Below are positions 1 to 7,898 of a DNA stretch of 24,058 nucleotides, one piece after another; position 1 is the first letter of the stretch, and every line of letters starts with the position of its first letter. Under the pieces are notes generated by a model. The model made no database searches and was not told the origin of the DNA. It saw only the letters and a list, made by a program, of their open reading frames with translations. The translations under genes and the position numbers were made by a program. The stretch comes from Candidatus Moranbacteria bacterium CG_4_8_14_3_um_filter_34_16 (GTDB lineage: Bacteria; Patescibacteriota; Minisyncoccia; Moranbacterales; UBA2206), in contig PFHO01000035.1 in NCBI GenBank assembly GCA_002782345.1, positions 1 to 24,058 of the forward strand, read 5' to 3'.

Positions 1-177
1 ATATTCCAAGTGAATCCCGCCTTGAAGATCCAACCCTAAATTAATTTTCAATTTATCAAAAAAATTGTAGACTGGCGAAATTTTTGAAACTGCTTTAGGA
101 TAAGACAAAAAAGTGCTGAAAACCGCTAAAAGAAAAATTAAAAAAAAATTAGTTCTAAGTTTGTTTTTTAAGTTCAT
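1..177 (-). CDS. secD: Protein translocase subunit SecD, N-terminal fragment (runs off the window)
   Basis: This is the first 59 codons of a gene reading out of the left edge, starting at ATG 177. SecD is an inner-membrane RND-like subunit of the Sec translocon that, with SecF, uses the proton gradient to help pull exported proteins through SecYEG. The fragment shows a short basic N-terminus, one hydrophobic segment (about residues 10-25), then the strongly diagnostic SecD motif GLDLQGGIHLEY that opens the first periplasmic domain. No Shine-Dalgarno sequence precedes the ATG. The rest of the protein lies outside the window, so nothing can be said about the transmembrane core or whether secF is fused. 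Identification rests on this motif together with the preceding membrane helix. Confidence 0.88.
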   Translation of the reverse strand, partial: MNLKNKLRTNFFLIFLLAVFSTFLSYPKAVSKISPVYNFFDKLKINLGLDLQGGIHLEY

Positions 178-445
178 ATTTGATTGTCGCTTTTTTTTAT
201 AAATCTTGCACGTTTATTTTAAAATAATCTATGATCTTTTAAAATTATTACTATTTTGCAAAAGCAAGAATAACAAAAAGTGTGTAATTTGTATAAATTT
301 TTATGTATAATAGAAAAATCAATGATAATTAAAACAAAAAAATATCTATTTAAAAAATCAAAAACTATTCAGTGATTTTTCACTTTTCTTGTATTTTACA
401 CGAAATAAGATAAAAAGCAATTTTTTGTTTTAAATATGTCATTAA
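178..445. other. Intergenic region between pyrG and secD
   Basis: No gene is visible here. A short palindrome AGTGATTTTTCACT (371-384) lies about 60 nt beyond the pyrG stop. On the minus strand it is followed by an A/T-rich tail containing two T runs, so it could be a weak pyrG terminator, but the stem is only 5 bp. A TATAAT occurs at 306-311 on the plus strand with no gene to serve. No convincing secD promoter was found. Confidence 0.3.
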
Positions 446-2086
446 TCATCTCTTTCTTTCTGAAGAAGTTTTTACAAAAATCAAAAACAATGGATGTGGT
501 TTTAGCGGACGCGATTTCAGTTCCGGATGAAATTGAGTTCCCAAAAAAAAAGGATGCCTCTTAACCGAAAGTTCGGTAATTTCCATCAAATTTCCATCGG
601 GAGATTTTCCGGAAAAAATCAATCCGACGTGCTTCAATTTTTCCACAAATTCCGGATTAACCTCCCAACGATGTCTGTGCCGTTCAGAAATTTTTCCTTT
701 TTTATAAGCCATATAAGCCAAAGTATCTTTTTTTATTATTGCCGGATAAGCACCTAGTCTCATCGTAGCACCATAATTTTTGTCTTCCAAGTTTTTCTTT
801 TGCTCCGGCATTATATCTATAACCGGATTTTTGGTTTCCCGATTGATTTCAGTAGTGTTGGCATCTTTCAATCCTAAAACATTTCGCGCGTATTCAATCA
901 CCGCCAACTGCATTCCATAACAAAGACCCAAGAACGGAATTTTGTTTTTTCTCAGAAATTCAATGGCTTTTATTTTTCCTTCCACGCCCCTGGAACCAAA
1001 TCCTCCAGGAACAACAACTCCGTCATAATTTTTGAGATCTTCTAACCGATTAGGATCCTTTTCAAAAAGCTCGCTGTTTATCCAAGAAATTTTCGGTTTG
1101 AATCTCAATTCATACGCGCTATGTTTTATCGCTTCTATAACGCTTATATAAGCATCTGAAAGCAAAAAATCGCCAGTGCCAAAATACTTTCCCACAATCC
1201 CGATGGAAACTTCTTTACGGCTGTTTTTGATATTTTCTACTAGCTTATACCATTTTTCAAGTTCAGTTTTTTTGTAAGGCAAAGAAAGTTTTTTTAAAAT
1301 CAAACGGCTTAAATCGTCTCTTTCAAAATTCAAAGGAATTTCATAAATGCTATCCACATCCGGCGCACTGATAACATTTCTTTCCGCGATATTGCAAAAA
1401 AGAGAAATTTTTTCTTTTCTTTTCTTGTCTAAAAATGTTTCACTTCTAGCAATGATAAAATCCGGCTGAACTCCCGCGCTATTAAGAGTTCTGACCGCAT
1501 GCTGAGTTGGTTTGGTTTTCATTTCTCCTATTTTGGAAGGAATAGGCACATAACTCAACATAACCGTAATAACATCTCCCTGATTCTGAAGTTTTAAAAG
1601 CCGAAGTGCTTCTAAAAAAATAATGCTTTCATATTCTCCAACTGTTCCGCCAATTTCAATAATAGTTATATCGGCACCGGCTTTTTGAGACGCTTTTTTG
1701 ATGCGAGAGATAACTTCCATTGGAATATGAGGCACCACTTGAACGCATTTCCCAGCATATTCCAAATTTCTTTCTTTGTGAATAACAGTATCATAAACTC
1801 GACCAGTAGTCATATAATTGTCATTAGGCAAAACAACATCCAAAAATCTTTCGTAATTTCCCATATCCTGATCAGTCTCATAGCCGTCATCCAAAACAAA
1901 AACTTCTCCGTGTTCGGTAGGATTCATCGTTCCAGCGTCCATATTGATATAAGGATCAATTTTAATCGCGGTAACAGCATAACCTCTAGCTTTCAAAATA
2001 GCTCCAATAGAAGCGACTGCCACACCTTTGCCTACTCCGCTCATCACTCCGCCAACCACAAAAATATATTTTTTGTTTTTTACCAT
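446..2086 (-). CDS. pyrG: CTP synthase
   Basis: CTP synthase makes CTP from UTP, ATP and glutamine in the cytoplasm, the last step of de novo pyrimidine nucleotide synthesis. At 546 residues it has the usual full length. The N-terminal synthetase domain shows the P-loop-like GGVMSGVGKG (residues 12-21), the IKIDPYINMDAGTMNPTEHG block (41-60) and the ETDQDMGNYERF stretch. The C-terminal class I glutamine amidotransferase domain has the oxyanion motif PGGFGSRG, the nucleophile Cys389 in GLCYGMQ, and His520 and Glu522 in QFHPEL. All catalytic residues are therefore present. The start is ATG 2086, preceded by an A-run with no Shine-Dalgarno motif. It is a stand-alone gene between the terminator of the upstream rplI unit and secD, all on the same strand. 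Confidence 0.97.
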   Translation of the reverse strand: MVKNKKYIFVVGGVMSGVGKGVAVASIGAILKARGYAVTAIKIDPYINMDAGTMNPTEHGEVFVLDDGYETDQDMGNYERFLDVVLPNDNYMTTGRVYDTVIHKERNLEYAGKCVQVVPHIPMEVISRIKKASQKAGADITIIEIGGTVGEYESIIFLEALRLLKLQNQGDVITVMLSYVPIPSKIGEMKTKPTQHAVRTLNSAGVQPDFIIARSETFLDKKRKEKISLFCNIAERNVISAPDVDSIYEIPLNFERDDLSRLILKKLSLPYKKTELEKWYKLVENIKNSRKEVSIGIVGKYFGTGDFLLSDAYISVIEAIKHSAYELRFKPKISWINSELFEKDPNRLEDLKNYDGVVVPGGFGSRGVEGKIKAIEFLRKNKIPFLGLCYGMQLAVIEYARNVLGLKDANTTEINRETKNPVIDIMPEQKKNLEDKNYGATMRLGAYPAIIKKDTLAYMAYKKGKISERHRHRWEVNPEFVEKLKHVGLIFSGKSPDGNLMEITELSVKRHPFFLGTQFHPELKSRPLKPHPLFLIFVKTSSERKR

Positions 2087-2400
2087 TTTTTTTTAAAGTT
2101 AACAGTCGTTCTTATAGAAAAGAATAACCTTGATTAAAAAATTATTTTGTTAAGAAAACTTAAACTATTTTAAAATTATTATAAATTGTTCGCCTATTTC
2201 AAAATTTTTCAAATATTATTTTCACGTGTGAACAGAAATCCGACACAAAAGAAATTTTTTAAGATTAAATCTCTTTTCCTGTCATCAAATATCATCAAAA
2301 AGATCAGCTATTTTTGCAAGAATATCAATAAAAATCTAAACTCTAATGGTCAAAATACAAATTAGTAAAATAAAAATAATTTTTTTGATTTTAATTTAAA
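2087..2400 (-). promoter_or_regulatory. pyrG upstream region with a possible promoter
   Basis: There is no gene in this stretch. On the minus strand a TATAAT hexamer occupies 2183-2178, giving a leader of roughly 85 nt to the pyrG ATG. No good -35 sits at the right distance (nearest is TTTTGA at 15 nt), so the promoter call is weak. A short inverted repeat TTCAC-GT-GTGAA at 2221-2232, about 40 bp upstream of that -10, could be an operator, but a 5-bp half-site is easily found by chance. Confidence 0.3.
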
Positions 2401-2427
2401 GACAAAAAGCCGCTCCCCCGCGACTTT
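2401..2427 (-). terminator. Rho-independent terminator after rplI
   Basis: On the minus strand, AAAGTCGC (2427-2420), loop GGGGGA and GCGGCTTT (2413-2406) form an 8-bp stem with one G-U pair, running into TTTTT (2408-2404). This is unusually GC-rich for the surroundings and sits 40 nt past the rplI stop. It closes the LCP-GT2-ctpA-rplI unit. Confidence 0.88.
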
Positions 2428-2467
2428 CTATTTTTTTTAAAAAAATTCACCAAAAAAAATTTTCTCC

Positions 2468-2908
2468 CTAACCTTCCAAAACATCTAGAATTATTTCCGT
2501 TTCCATCCCCGAAGATAAAACTATTTTGATTTTCCAAAGACCGATTTTCTTTATAACCTGTTCTATTATAATGGATTTTTCTGAAATAGTAAAATGTTCT
2601 TTTTCCAGCTCGCAAAAGATATCTTTGGAAGTGATTGACCCGAAAAGTTTCCCTTTTTTCGCCTTGCGTTTAATGGAAAATTTTTTGCCTTTCAATTTTT
2701 TGATCAAATTTTGGTTTTCTTCTTCTCTTTGAGCAAGTTTTTTTTGTTCTTCTTGCACGCGCAAATTTTCTTGATAAATTATCTTATCCGTAACTTTTTT
2801 TGCCAAATTTTGAGGGAACAAAAAATTTCGTGCATAACCCTCCGCCACTTTTTTAATTTCTCCTTTTTTTCCAAAATTTTTAACATCTTTCAAAAGGATT
2901 ATTTTCAT
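2468..2908 (-). CDS. rplI: Large ribosomal subunit protein bL9
   Basis: bL9 binds 23S rRNA near the L1 stalk base through its N-terminal domain and projects a second domain on a long helix. It helps suppress frameshifting and hopping. The 146 residues match the usual size of about 150. The N-terminal MKIILLKDVKNFGKKGEIKKVAEGYARNFLFP block (residues 1-32) is diagnostic. A charged helical linker (about 45-75) and a C-terminal domain follow, with GSITSKDI in place of the usual GSVT. The start is ATG 2908, next to a perfect palindrome TTAATAATTATTAA (2918-2931). The gene lies 74 bp below ctpA and just before a strong terminator, so it probably ends that transcription unit. Presence of bL9 is mildly informative, because some CPR lineages are known to lack it. 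Confidence 0.95.
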   Translation of the reverse strand: MKIILLKDVKNFGKKGEIKKVAEGYARNFLFPQNLAKKVTDKIIYQENLRVQEEQKKLAQREEENQNLIKKLKGKKFSIKRKAKKGKLFGSITSKDIFCELEKEHFTISEKSIIIEQVIKKIGLWKIKIVLSSGMETEIILDVLEG

Positions 2909-2982
2909 TTTTTTAACTTAATAATTATTAATTAGAATTTAGAATTTTTGACTATGCTATTTTCTAAAGTTATTTTTTATTT

Positions 2983-4359
2983 TTATTTCACATTTATTTT
3001 CTCAGATAAAACTTCCAGCGCTTTTTCCAATTGCGGATCGCGTTTATTTTCATAATCTTCCCGAGTCATTTCTATCGCTATATCTGGTTCTATTCCCTTT
3101 TCCATAATATATTCTCCATTGGGAGTCAGCCATTTGGCAATGGTTATTTTTACGCTAGAACCTCCCGGAAGATCCATCAATTGTTGCACACTTCCCTTGC
3201 CAAAAGATTTTTCTCCAATTAGAGTTATTCCTCTGTCATCTTTCAATGCTCCCGCCAAAATTTCTGAAGCACTGGCACTTCCCTTATCTATCAAAACCAC
3301 TATTGGCAAATAACTCAATTTATCCCCCCCAAGAGTATTCAGATTATTTCTTTTGCCAGTGCTATCTTCCTCAATTACCACTACTTTATTCTCCGGAATC
3401 AAATAACTGGCAATATCTATAGCCTTATCCAAAAGTCCTCCGGGATTATTTCTCATATCTAAAATTATTCCCGAACTTTTTTGAGCGATAATTTTTTCCA
3501 CCGCTCGGGAAAATTCTTTGTCTGTATCTTGAGAAAATTGATTTATTTTCAGATAAGCCACTTGATTGTCTTTGAATTCCAAAACAACACTATCAAGCGT
3601 GATAGTCATTCGGATTATGGATATTTCTTTGGTTTCGTTTTCTCCTTCAGACAAAATAATCAGTTTTACTTCGGTATTTTTTGGTCCGCGAATAAGACTA
3701 ACTGCTTCTTCTATTGAAACATCCGCAATAATTTTATCCCCTACTTTCAATATCTTGTCTCCGGCACGCAGTCCAGATTTTTGAGCAGGAGAACCTTCCA
3801 AAGGAGCAATCACTGTTAAAATATCATTTTTCATAGTCAATTCCGCTCCAATGCCTTCAAAGCTTCCTTCTATTTCTTGAGAAAAAGAAGCACTTTCTTT
3901 GGGATCAAAAAAATTGGAATAAGGATCTTCTGTCGCTTTTAACATTCCTTTTATGGACCCATAAACCAATTTTTGAGCGTCAATTTCAGCCTTATTGATA
4001 TGCTTTTCTTTAACTAAATCCCAAACTTTCCAGTAAAGAGAAAAATCCACTTTTTCAAGGGGAAAATTAGGATTTTTATTTTCCACCAATGAACCTATAA
4101 GAGAAATGTTTTTGGATTCCTTTGAATGTTTTTCTCCATTTTTATATCCAAAAAAATAATTTCCCCAACACAGTAAAATTATCATTAAAACAAAAACCGT
4201 TTTTTGAAAAATTTTTTTATTTTTTTGAAAGATTTCTTTTTTGATATTTTCTTCAACTTCTATTTCTTCCAAATCCGCTTTGGAATAAAAAGAATTTTCT
4301 TGTTGTTCTTTTTTAATTTCTTCTTGAATATCCATAAAAAATTTATTTTTAAAATCCAA
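2983..4359 (-). CDS. ctpA: Membrane-anchored S41 C-terminal processing protease (CtpA/Prc family)
   Basis: Family members cut exported proteins near their C-termini using a Ser-Lys dyad. The order is a charged cytoplasmic N-terminus likely to be helical (1-50), one membrane anchor (about 54-72), a helical segment ending in DPYSNFFDPKE (about 145-155), a PDZ domain (about 163-240, with GIGAEL and GDKILKVGD), then the S41 peptidase core. The core has DMRNNPGG, nucleophile Ser363 as the middle serine of GSASASE, and Lys388 in FGKGSVQ; the 25-residue spacing equals that in E. coli Prc. The length of 458 is normal. The start is taken at ATG 4359; Met9 is an alternative. It lies 8 bp downstream of the GT2 gene and is surely co-transcribed with it. 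The envelope context suggests a role in wall or surface-protein turnover. Confidence 0.95.
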   Translation of the reverse strand: MDFKNKFFMDIQEEIKKEQQENSFYSKADLEEIEVEENIKKEIFQKNKKIFQKTVFVLMIILLCWGNYFFGYKNGEKHSKESKNISLIGSLVENKNPNFPLEKVDFSLYWKVWDLVKEKHINKAEIDAQKLVYGSIKGMLKATEDPYSNFFDPKESASFSQEIEGSFEGIGAELTMKNDILTVIAPLEGSPAQKSGLRAGDKILKVGDKIIADVSIEEAVSLIRGPKNTEVKLIILSEGENETKEISIIRMTITLDSVVLEFKDNQVAYLKINQFSQDTDKEFSRAVEKIIAQKSSGIILDMRNNPGGLLDKAIDIASYLIPENKVVVIEEDSTGKRNNLNTLGGDKLSYLPIVVLIDKGSASASEILAGALKDDRGITLIGEKSFGKGSVQQLMDLPGGSSVKITIAKWLTPNGEYIMEKGIEPDIAIEMTREDYENKRDPQLEKALEVLSEKINVK

Positions 4360-4367
4360 CTTATAAT

Positions 4368-5183
4368 TTAATTGTGTTCGGGAAGAGGTTTCCCTTTATA
4401 TTTCCAAAAATATTTCAAAGCGCTAAAAACATGAATCCACGCTAATTTTTTTGAAATAAGAGTTTTGAAAACTCCTTTACCGGAAGAACCTTTGCCATGA
4501 TAATGATACATTTCAGAATTCGGATAATAAACAACTTTATATTCTTTTTCCCAAAAACGTCGACACCAATCCACGTCTTCAAAATACAATTTATATTGTT
4601 TGTCCATCAAACCCACTTTTTCTATTTTTTCTCTACTGCTTATAATAGCCGAGCCCATAATCCAATCTGCTTCTTTGGGTTTGTTGTGATCAAAATCTTT
4701 CATCATAAAATCATCCAAATGTTTTCGGGCAAATTTCATCTTTCCTAAAAGCGTTCTTCGGTAAAGTATAGTAAAAAAAGAATAAAATTTGAAACAAGAT
4801 GGTTGTAAAGTTTCATTGAAATTCAGAAGCTTCGGTCCGACAAGTCCCACTTGAGGATTTCTTTGAATATATTCCAATAAAGTTTCCACAGAATTTTTTT
4901 TAATAAGAATATCTCCGTTAAGAATCAAGATATATTTTCCGCTACTGGCACGATATCCATTTTCCACTGTTCCCACAAAACCGATATTTTCCTTTGCGGG
5001 AATAAATTTTACCAAAGGATAGTCTTCTCGCATCATTGTTTCGGTATCATTTTCTGTGGCACTATCGGCAACTATCATTTCAAATTCGGAATTTTTCAGA
5101 AAAATGTTTTTTTTGATTGAATCAATGCAAAGTTTCAACAATTGAGGATTTTTGTAACTGGTAATGATTATGGATAGAAGCAT
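4368..5183 (-). CDS. Glycosyltransferase family 2, WbbL/rhamnosyltransferase-like
   Basis: This is a cytoplasmic, probably membrane-associated inverting GT-A enzyme transferring a sugar from an NDP-sugar to a lipid-linked or polymer acceptor. It has 271 residues. The N-terminal SIIITSYKNP strand, the VADSATEND nucleotide-binding turn (38-46) and ENIGFVGTVENGY are typical. The DXD position reads LNGD (88-91), as often seen in the WbbL group. The acceptor half has ADWIMGSAI and the strongly conserved YFEDVDWCRRF. There are no membrane segments, and the C-terminal helices are basic and aromatic, suiting peripheral membrane contact. It sits 41 bp below the LCP gene and 8 bp above ctpA, so it may build a glycan that the LCP protein attaches. 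The donor sugar cannot be told from sequence. Confidence 0.88.
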   Translation of the reverse strand: MLLSIIITSYKNPQLLKLCIDSIKKNIFLKNSEFEMIVADSATENDTETMMREDYPLVKFIPAKENIGFVGTVENGYRASSGKYILILNGDILIKKNSVETLLEYIQRNPQVGLVGPKLLNFNETLQPSCFKFYSFFTILYRRTLLGKMKFARKHLDDFMMKDFDHNKPKEADWIMGSAIISSREKIEKVGLMDKQYKLYFEDVDWCRRFWEKEYKVVYYPNSEMYHYHGKGSSGKGVFKTLISKKLAWIHVFSALKYFWKYKGKPLPEHN

Positions 5184-5224
5184 AAAATAGAAAATAAAAA
5201 AAGTGAAAAGAGAAAAGAGAAAAA

Positions 5225-6457
5225 CTATTTAGGTTTTATATTCGTTTGAACCGGATAAGTGAAAATATTTTTTGCCATCTCGCGAATTTTGTCATAATTG
5301 TCTCCAATCGGGAGAAGAATATATCCCGCCGCACTTTCTCCGGGATAATACAAAAGACCTTCTTCGCTATTTTCCAAAACTCTTTGATAAATTTCAGGAT
5401 TATTCGTTTCTTTGTATAAATCATACATTCTTTTTATTTCCCAGATTTCCATATCCGTTCTGGCATTTTCTCCCAATGCGTCCATTATAGCGTTCACTTT
5501 GGAGAAATCGGTCAATGTTCCCACAGACATCATTTTATCTTTGATAAGTTTGAGAATAAGTTGTTGTCTCCTGGCTCTTTCAAAATCATTAGAAGTCGTG
5601 CGAGATCTGGCGTAACAAAGCGCTTTTTCTCCATTGAGAGTTTGTTTTCCAGTAGGCAAACGAAAATCTCCTCCGCATTCCAAAGTTTCTTTTGGCGCAG
5701 TGCAAAGAGGATAACTGGCAACAATTCTGGTTTTGTAAATTTGTGAAGTTTTACTGAAATATTTGACTGTTTTGTTTTGATATTCTCCGGTCGGAACATT
5801 GAAAAAAGAATCGCAAACATGTGGCTCATTAAATTGCACCGCTTCTTCAAAAGGCGCATCTAAAGTTATTTCCACTCCGCCGACGGCGTCTATAAGTTTT
5901 TTGAAACCGTTAAAATTTATACTGACAGCATAATGAACCGATAAACCGGAAACTTCTTCCACGATTTTTTTCATATTTTGCATGCCTTCTTTTTTGCCGT
6001 TTTCCTCTCCGTAAGCGTGAACAGCATTTATTTTTTGTTTGTCATTTGTTCCGGGAACAGTCACATAAAGATCGCGAGGAATTGAAATCATAGAAACTTT
6101 GTTTTCTTTCGGCTTGATACTGGCAAGAATTATTGTATCAACCAATGTTCCTCCGCCGGGCAAATCCGCTCCGCGCATTCCCAAAAGTAAAATATTTATT
6201 CTCCCTTCTTCCTCTCCTTTCAGTTCGTCTTTAACGCCTGGAATAGAGTGGATAAAACTTTCCAAAAAATTTCCCTCGGAAATTTTGTTGGTTATACTGC
6301 CGACCTTCCAAAATACAAGTCCGCCTCCAATAAAAAAAAGTAACAAAAAAAACATCCCCACTTTGAACCATCTTCTTTTATAGAGTTTGGGTTTGAAAAA
6401 ATTTTTCTCGTTTTCATCCTTTTTTTTCCCTAACTTTCCAATTATACTTATTCCCAT
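5225..6457 (-). CDS. LytR-CpsA-Psr (LCP) family wall-polymer transferase
   Basis: LCP proteins act outside the membrane and move polyprenyl-linked glycans onto peptidoglycan or proteins. The 410 residues comprise a basic N-terminus, one membrane anchor (about 32-50) and an LCP domain from about 86. Family motifs are LLLGMRG, TLVDTIILASI (D107), SIPRDLYVTVPG (R128, D129), KINAVHAYG, LNGEKALCYARSR and DFERARRQQ (D291, R294). Between residues 205 and 270 there is an insertion with Cys215, Cys252 and Cys261 that is not part of the core I know; Cys281 takes the place just before YAR. It is the first gene of its unit, about 90 nt below a good promoter. The GT2 and CtpA genes that follow support a cell-envelope role. 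The start is ATG 6457, without a Shine-Dalgarno motif. Confidence 0.92.
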   Translation of the reverse strand: MGISIIGKLGKKKDENEKNFFKPKLYKRRWFKVGMFFLLLFFIGGGLVFWKVGSITNKISEGNFLESFIHSIPGVKDELKGEEEGRINILLLGMRGADLPGGGTLVDTIILASIKPKENKVSMISIPRDLYVTVPGTNDKQKINAVHAYGEENGKKEGMQNMKKIVEEVSGLSVHYAVSINFNGFKKLIDAVGGVEITLDAPFEEAVQFNEPHVCDSFFNVPTGEYQNKTVKYFSKTSQIYKTRIVASYPLCTAPKETLECGGDFRLPTGKQTLNGEKALCYARSRTTSNDFERARRQQLILKLIKDKMMSVGTLTDFSKVNAIMDALGENARTDMEIWEIKRMYDLYKETNNPEIYQRVLENSEEGLLYYPGESAAGYILLPIGDNYDKIREMAKNIFTYPVQTNIKPK

Positions 6458-6553
6458 AATTTGAATAAAAAAAAATTAATTTTTATTTGAAAAAATTTGA
6501 TCAAAATTAAACATAAAACAACATAACAAATCAAGCGATTTGGCAATACCCCC

Positions 6554-6581
6554 AGTCTACTCAAATAAAAAGAATTGTCAA
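6554..6581 (-). promoter_or_regulatory. Promoter of the LCP-GT2-ctpA-rplI unit
   Basis: On the minus strand there is a perfect TTGACA -35 (6581-6576), a 16-bp spacer, and TAGACT (6559-6554) as -10. The predicted leader to the LCP ATG is about 90 nt and begins with a G-rich GGGGGTATTGCC stretch. It lies just downstream of the bL25 terminator, as expected for a new unit. Confidence 0.6.
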
Positions 6582-6612
6582 TCCGAAATTTTGTTTAGTC
6601 GCTTCCAAATTT

Positions 6613-6660
6613 CAAAAAAGCAAAACAGTCTTCATAAAAAAACTGCTTTTGCTTTTTGCT
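6613..6660 (-). terminator. Rho-independent terminator after rplY
   Basis: The left arm at 6614-6629 and the right arm at 6642-6657 pair over 15 bp with a single bulged base (AAAAAGCAAAA then CAGT, against ACTG then CTTTTGCTTTTT). On the minus strand the structure ends in GCTTTTTT, the expected U-tract. It starts about 40 nt past the rplY stop. The other strand also ends in Ts, so it may work in both directions. Confidence 0.85.
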
Positions 6661-6700
6661 TTCTAGATTTTCCAACCTTCTTCATATTTAAAAAATAGAT

Positions 6701-7375
6701 CTACTTGTTTTCTTTTCCTTCTTTTTCTTTTTCAATAGAATCTTCTTTCTTTTCAACTCCTTCCACTTTACTAATATCTTCTTCTACAGCCTTAGAAAGA
6801 CCTTCTAACTCCTCTTCCGTTCTTGGAGGAGAAACCAAAGCTACCACCGTTTCAGGATCCAAATCAAGTTTTATTTTGGAAGAGATTGGCAAATCTTTGA
6901 CATAGATATAATCGTCAAAATTTTTCAGCTTTGAAATATCAACATTGATTTCTGAAGGAAGATCCGCCGGCAAACATTTTACCGTTACTTCATCCAAACT
7001 TTTAACTAAAACTCCTCCTAATTCTTTAACCGCAGGAGATTCACCCACATAAACCAGTTCTACTTCCGTTTCAATCTCTTCATCCATTTTCACTTGAAAA
7101 AAATCGCTGTGAATTATTTTTCCAGAGACAGGATCTCTTTGAATTTCATAAATAATAACATTTCTTCCTTCTTTATCATCAATTTTCAAATTTATCATAG
7201 TGCTTTCTCCGGACTTTTTTAACAGTCGGGAAAATTCCAGCTGATCAATCCATAAACTTTCGTTTTTTACTTCTCGTCCATATATAACGGCCGGAATCAA
7301 ACCTTTGGCTCGATTTTTTTTTAACTTTCTGCCAAAAACATTTCTAGTCTTGGCGAACAATTTCACCATATCCAT
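6701..7375 (-). CDS. rplY: Large ribosomal subunit protein bL25, long CTC form
   Basis: bL25 binds 5S rRNA in the large subunit. The long CTC form adds a second beta domain. Here the 5S-binding domain (about 1-95) has the hallmark KGLIPAVIYGREV, and the C-terminal domain (about 100-185) has EVELVYVGESPAVKELGGVL and CLPADLPSEINVDIS. A very acidic, lysine-rich tail of roughly 40 residues follows, common in this form. The reading frame is open back to a TTG at 7444, but I chose ATG 7375 because homologues begin only a few residues before the first beta strand; ATG 7369 (MVKLF) fits equally well. An AGGTAGAG stretch upstream of 7375 is one of the few Shine-Dalgarno-like sequences in the window. 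The gene lies downstream of the four-cysteine protein gene and before a terminator. Confidence 0.93.
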   Translation of the reverse strand: MDMVKLFAKTRNVFGRKLKKNRAKGLIPAVIYGREVKNESLWIDQLEFSRLLKKSGESTMINLKIDDKEGRNVIIYEIQRDPVSGKIIHSDFFQVKMDEEIETEVELVYVGESPAVKELGGVLVKSLDEVTVKCLPADLPSEINVDISKLKNFDDYIYVKDLPISSKIKLDLDPETVVALVSPPRTEEELEGLSKAVEEDISKVEGVEKKEDSIEKEKEGKENK

Positions 7376-7456
7376 ACTTTTGCGCTCTACCTGAAATTTT
7401 TTTAACTCCGTTTTTTGGTCTTTTTTAAAAAAATTCCCTCTCAAGCAAATAAAAAA

Positions 7457-7759
7457 TTAAACTCTAAACAATTGTTGATATATCTCAATTATCTCATCGG
7501 TGCTAATCGGTTTCATTTTCAATTTTTCCTTCACTTCGTCTCTTCCCAAATCAGTTATGGAACCGGCTCCCAATATGTTTCGTTCTTCGCTCAACAACAT
7601 AAATATGGAAGATGTCAAACAATTGGAACAAGTGATATGAAAAATGGATTTATTATTATCTTTCAAAACTAAAATAAAGTCTTCCGATCGGAATTTATTT
7701 TTGCAAATTACACAATTGGAAACAAAAAAAGATTCTCTTTTATTTTCTTTATTTTTCAT
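7457..7759 (-). CDS. Small four-cysteine, probably zinc-binding protein of unknown function
   Basis: I do not recognise a named family. The 100-residue protein has Cys16-X2-Cys19 and Cys44-X2-Cys47, separated by 24 residues, the layout of a treble-clef or zinc-ribbon knuckle pair. The C-terminal half has ITDLGRDEVKEKLKMKPIS and a helical DEIIEIYQQLF end, which looks like a small helical binding domain. No membrane segment is present. It is the first gene in a unit with bL25: the gap to the chosen bL25 start is 81 bp, and the bL25 frame stays open almost to this gene's stop. A good promoter lies 50 bp upstream. Link to the ribosome or to translation is inferred only from the neighbour. The start is ATG 7759. 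Confidence 0.8.
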   Translation of the reverse strand: MKNKENKRESFFVSNCVICKNKFRSEDFILVLKDNNKSIFHITCSNCLTSSIFMLLSEERNILGAGSITDLGRDEVKEKLKMKPISTDEIIEIYQQLFRV

Positions 7760-7809
7760 TTTTTTAAGATAATCAAAAAAAATTCTTTTTATTTTCTTTT
7801 AACTAGAAG

Positions 7810-7837
7810 ATTTTATCATACTTTGTCAAAATGTCAA
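7810..7837 (-). promoter_or_regulatory. Promoter of the four-cysteine protein and rplY unit
   Basis: On the minus strand there is a perfect TTGACA (7837-7832), a 16-bp spacer and TAAAAT (7815-7810). The leader to ATG 7759 is about 45 nt. A second TTGACA lies 4 bp further in but is too close to the -10 to be used with it. Confidence 0.6.
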
Positions 7838-7854
7838 TTTCCGGGATTTTAGCA

Positions 7855-7878
7855 ATTTTAGCGCAAACGCGCTAAAAT
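7855..7878. terminator. Perfect hairpin between the GT block and the rplY unit, possible terminator
   Basis: TTTTAGCGC (7856-7864), loop AAAC and GCGCTAAAA (7869-7877) pair perfectly, and one further A-T pair extends the stem to 10 bp. It begins about 20 nt beyond the stop of the GT4 gene at 7899, so it probably ends that minus-strand unit. The T-run after the stem is better on the plus strand (TATTTTTG) than on the minus strand (TTGCTAAAA), so the orientation is uncertain. Confidence 0.5.
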
Positions 7879-7898
7879 ATTTTTGATATGAAATGTTT

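Noticed and set aside
296..311. Plus-strand promoter ending in TATAAT in the secD-pyrG gap
   Set aside because: No properly spaced -35 and no plus-strand gene downstream.
7377..7444. N-terminal extension of bL25 from a TTG at 7444
   Set aside because: The extra 23 residues precede the normal family start, and an ATG with an AGG-like upstream motif lies at 7375.
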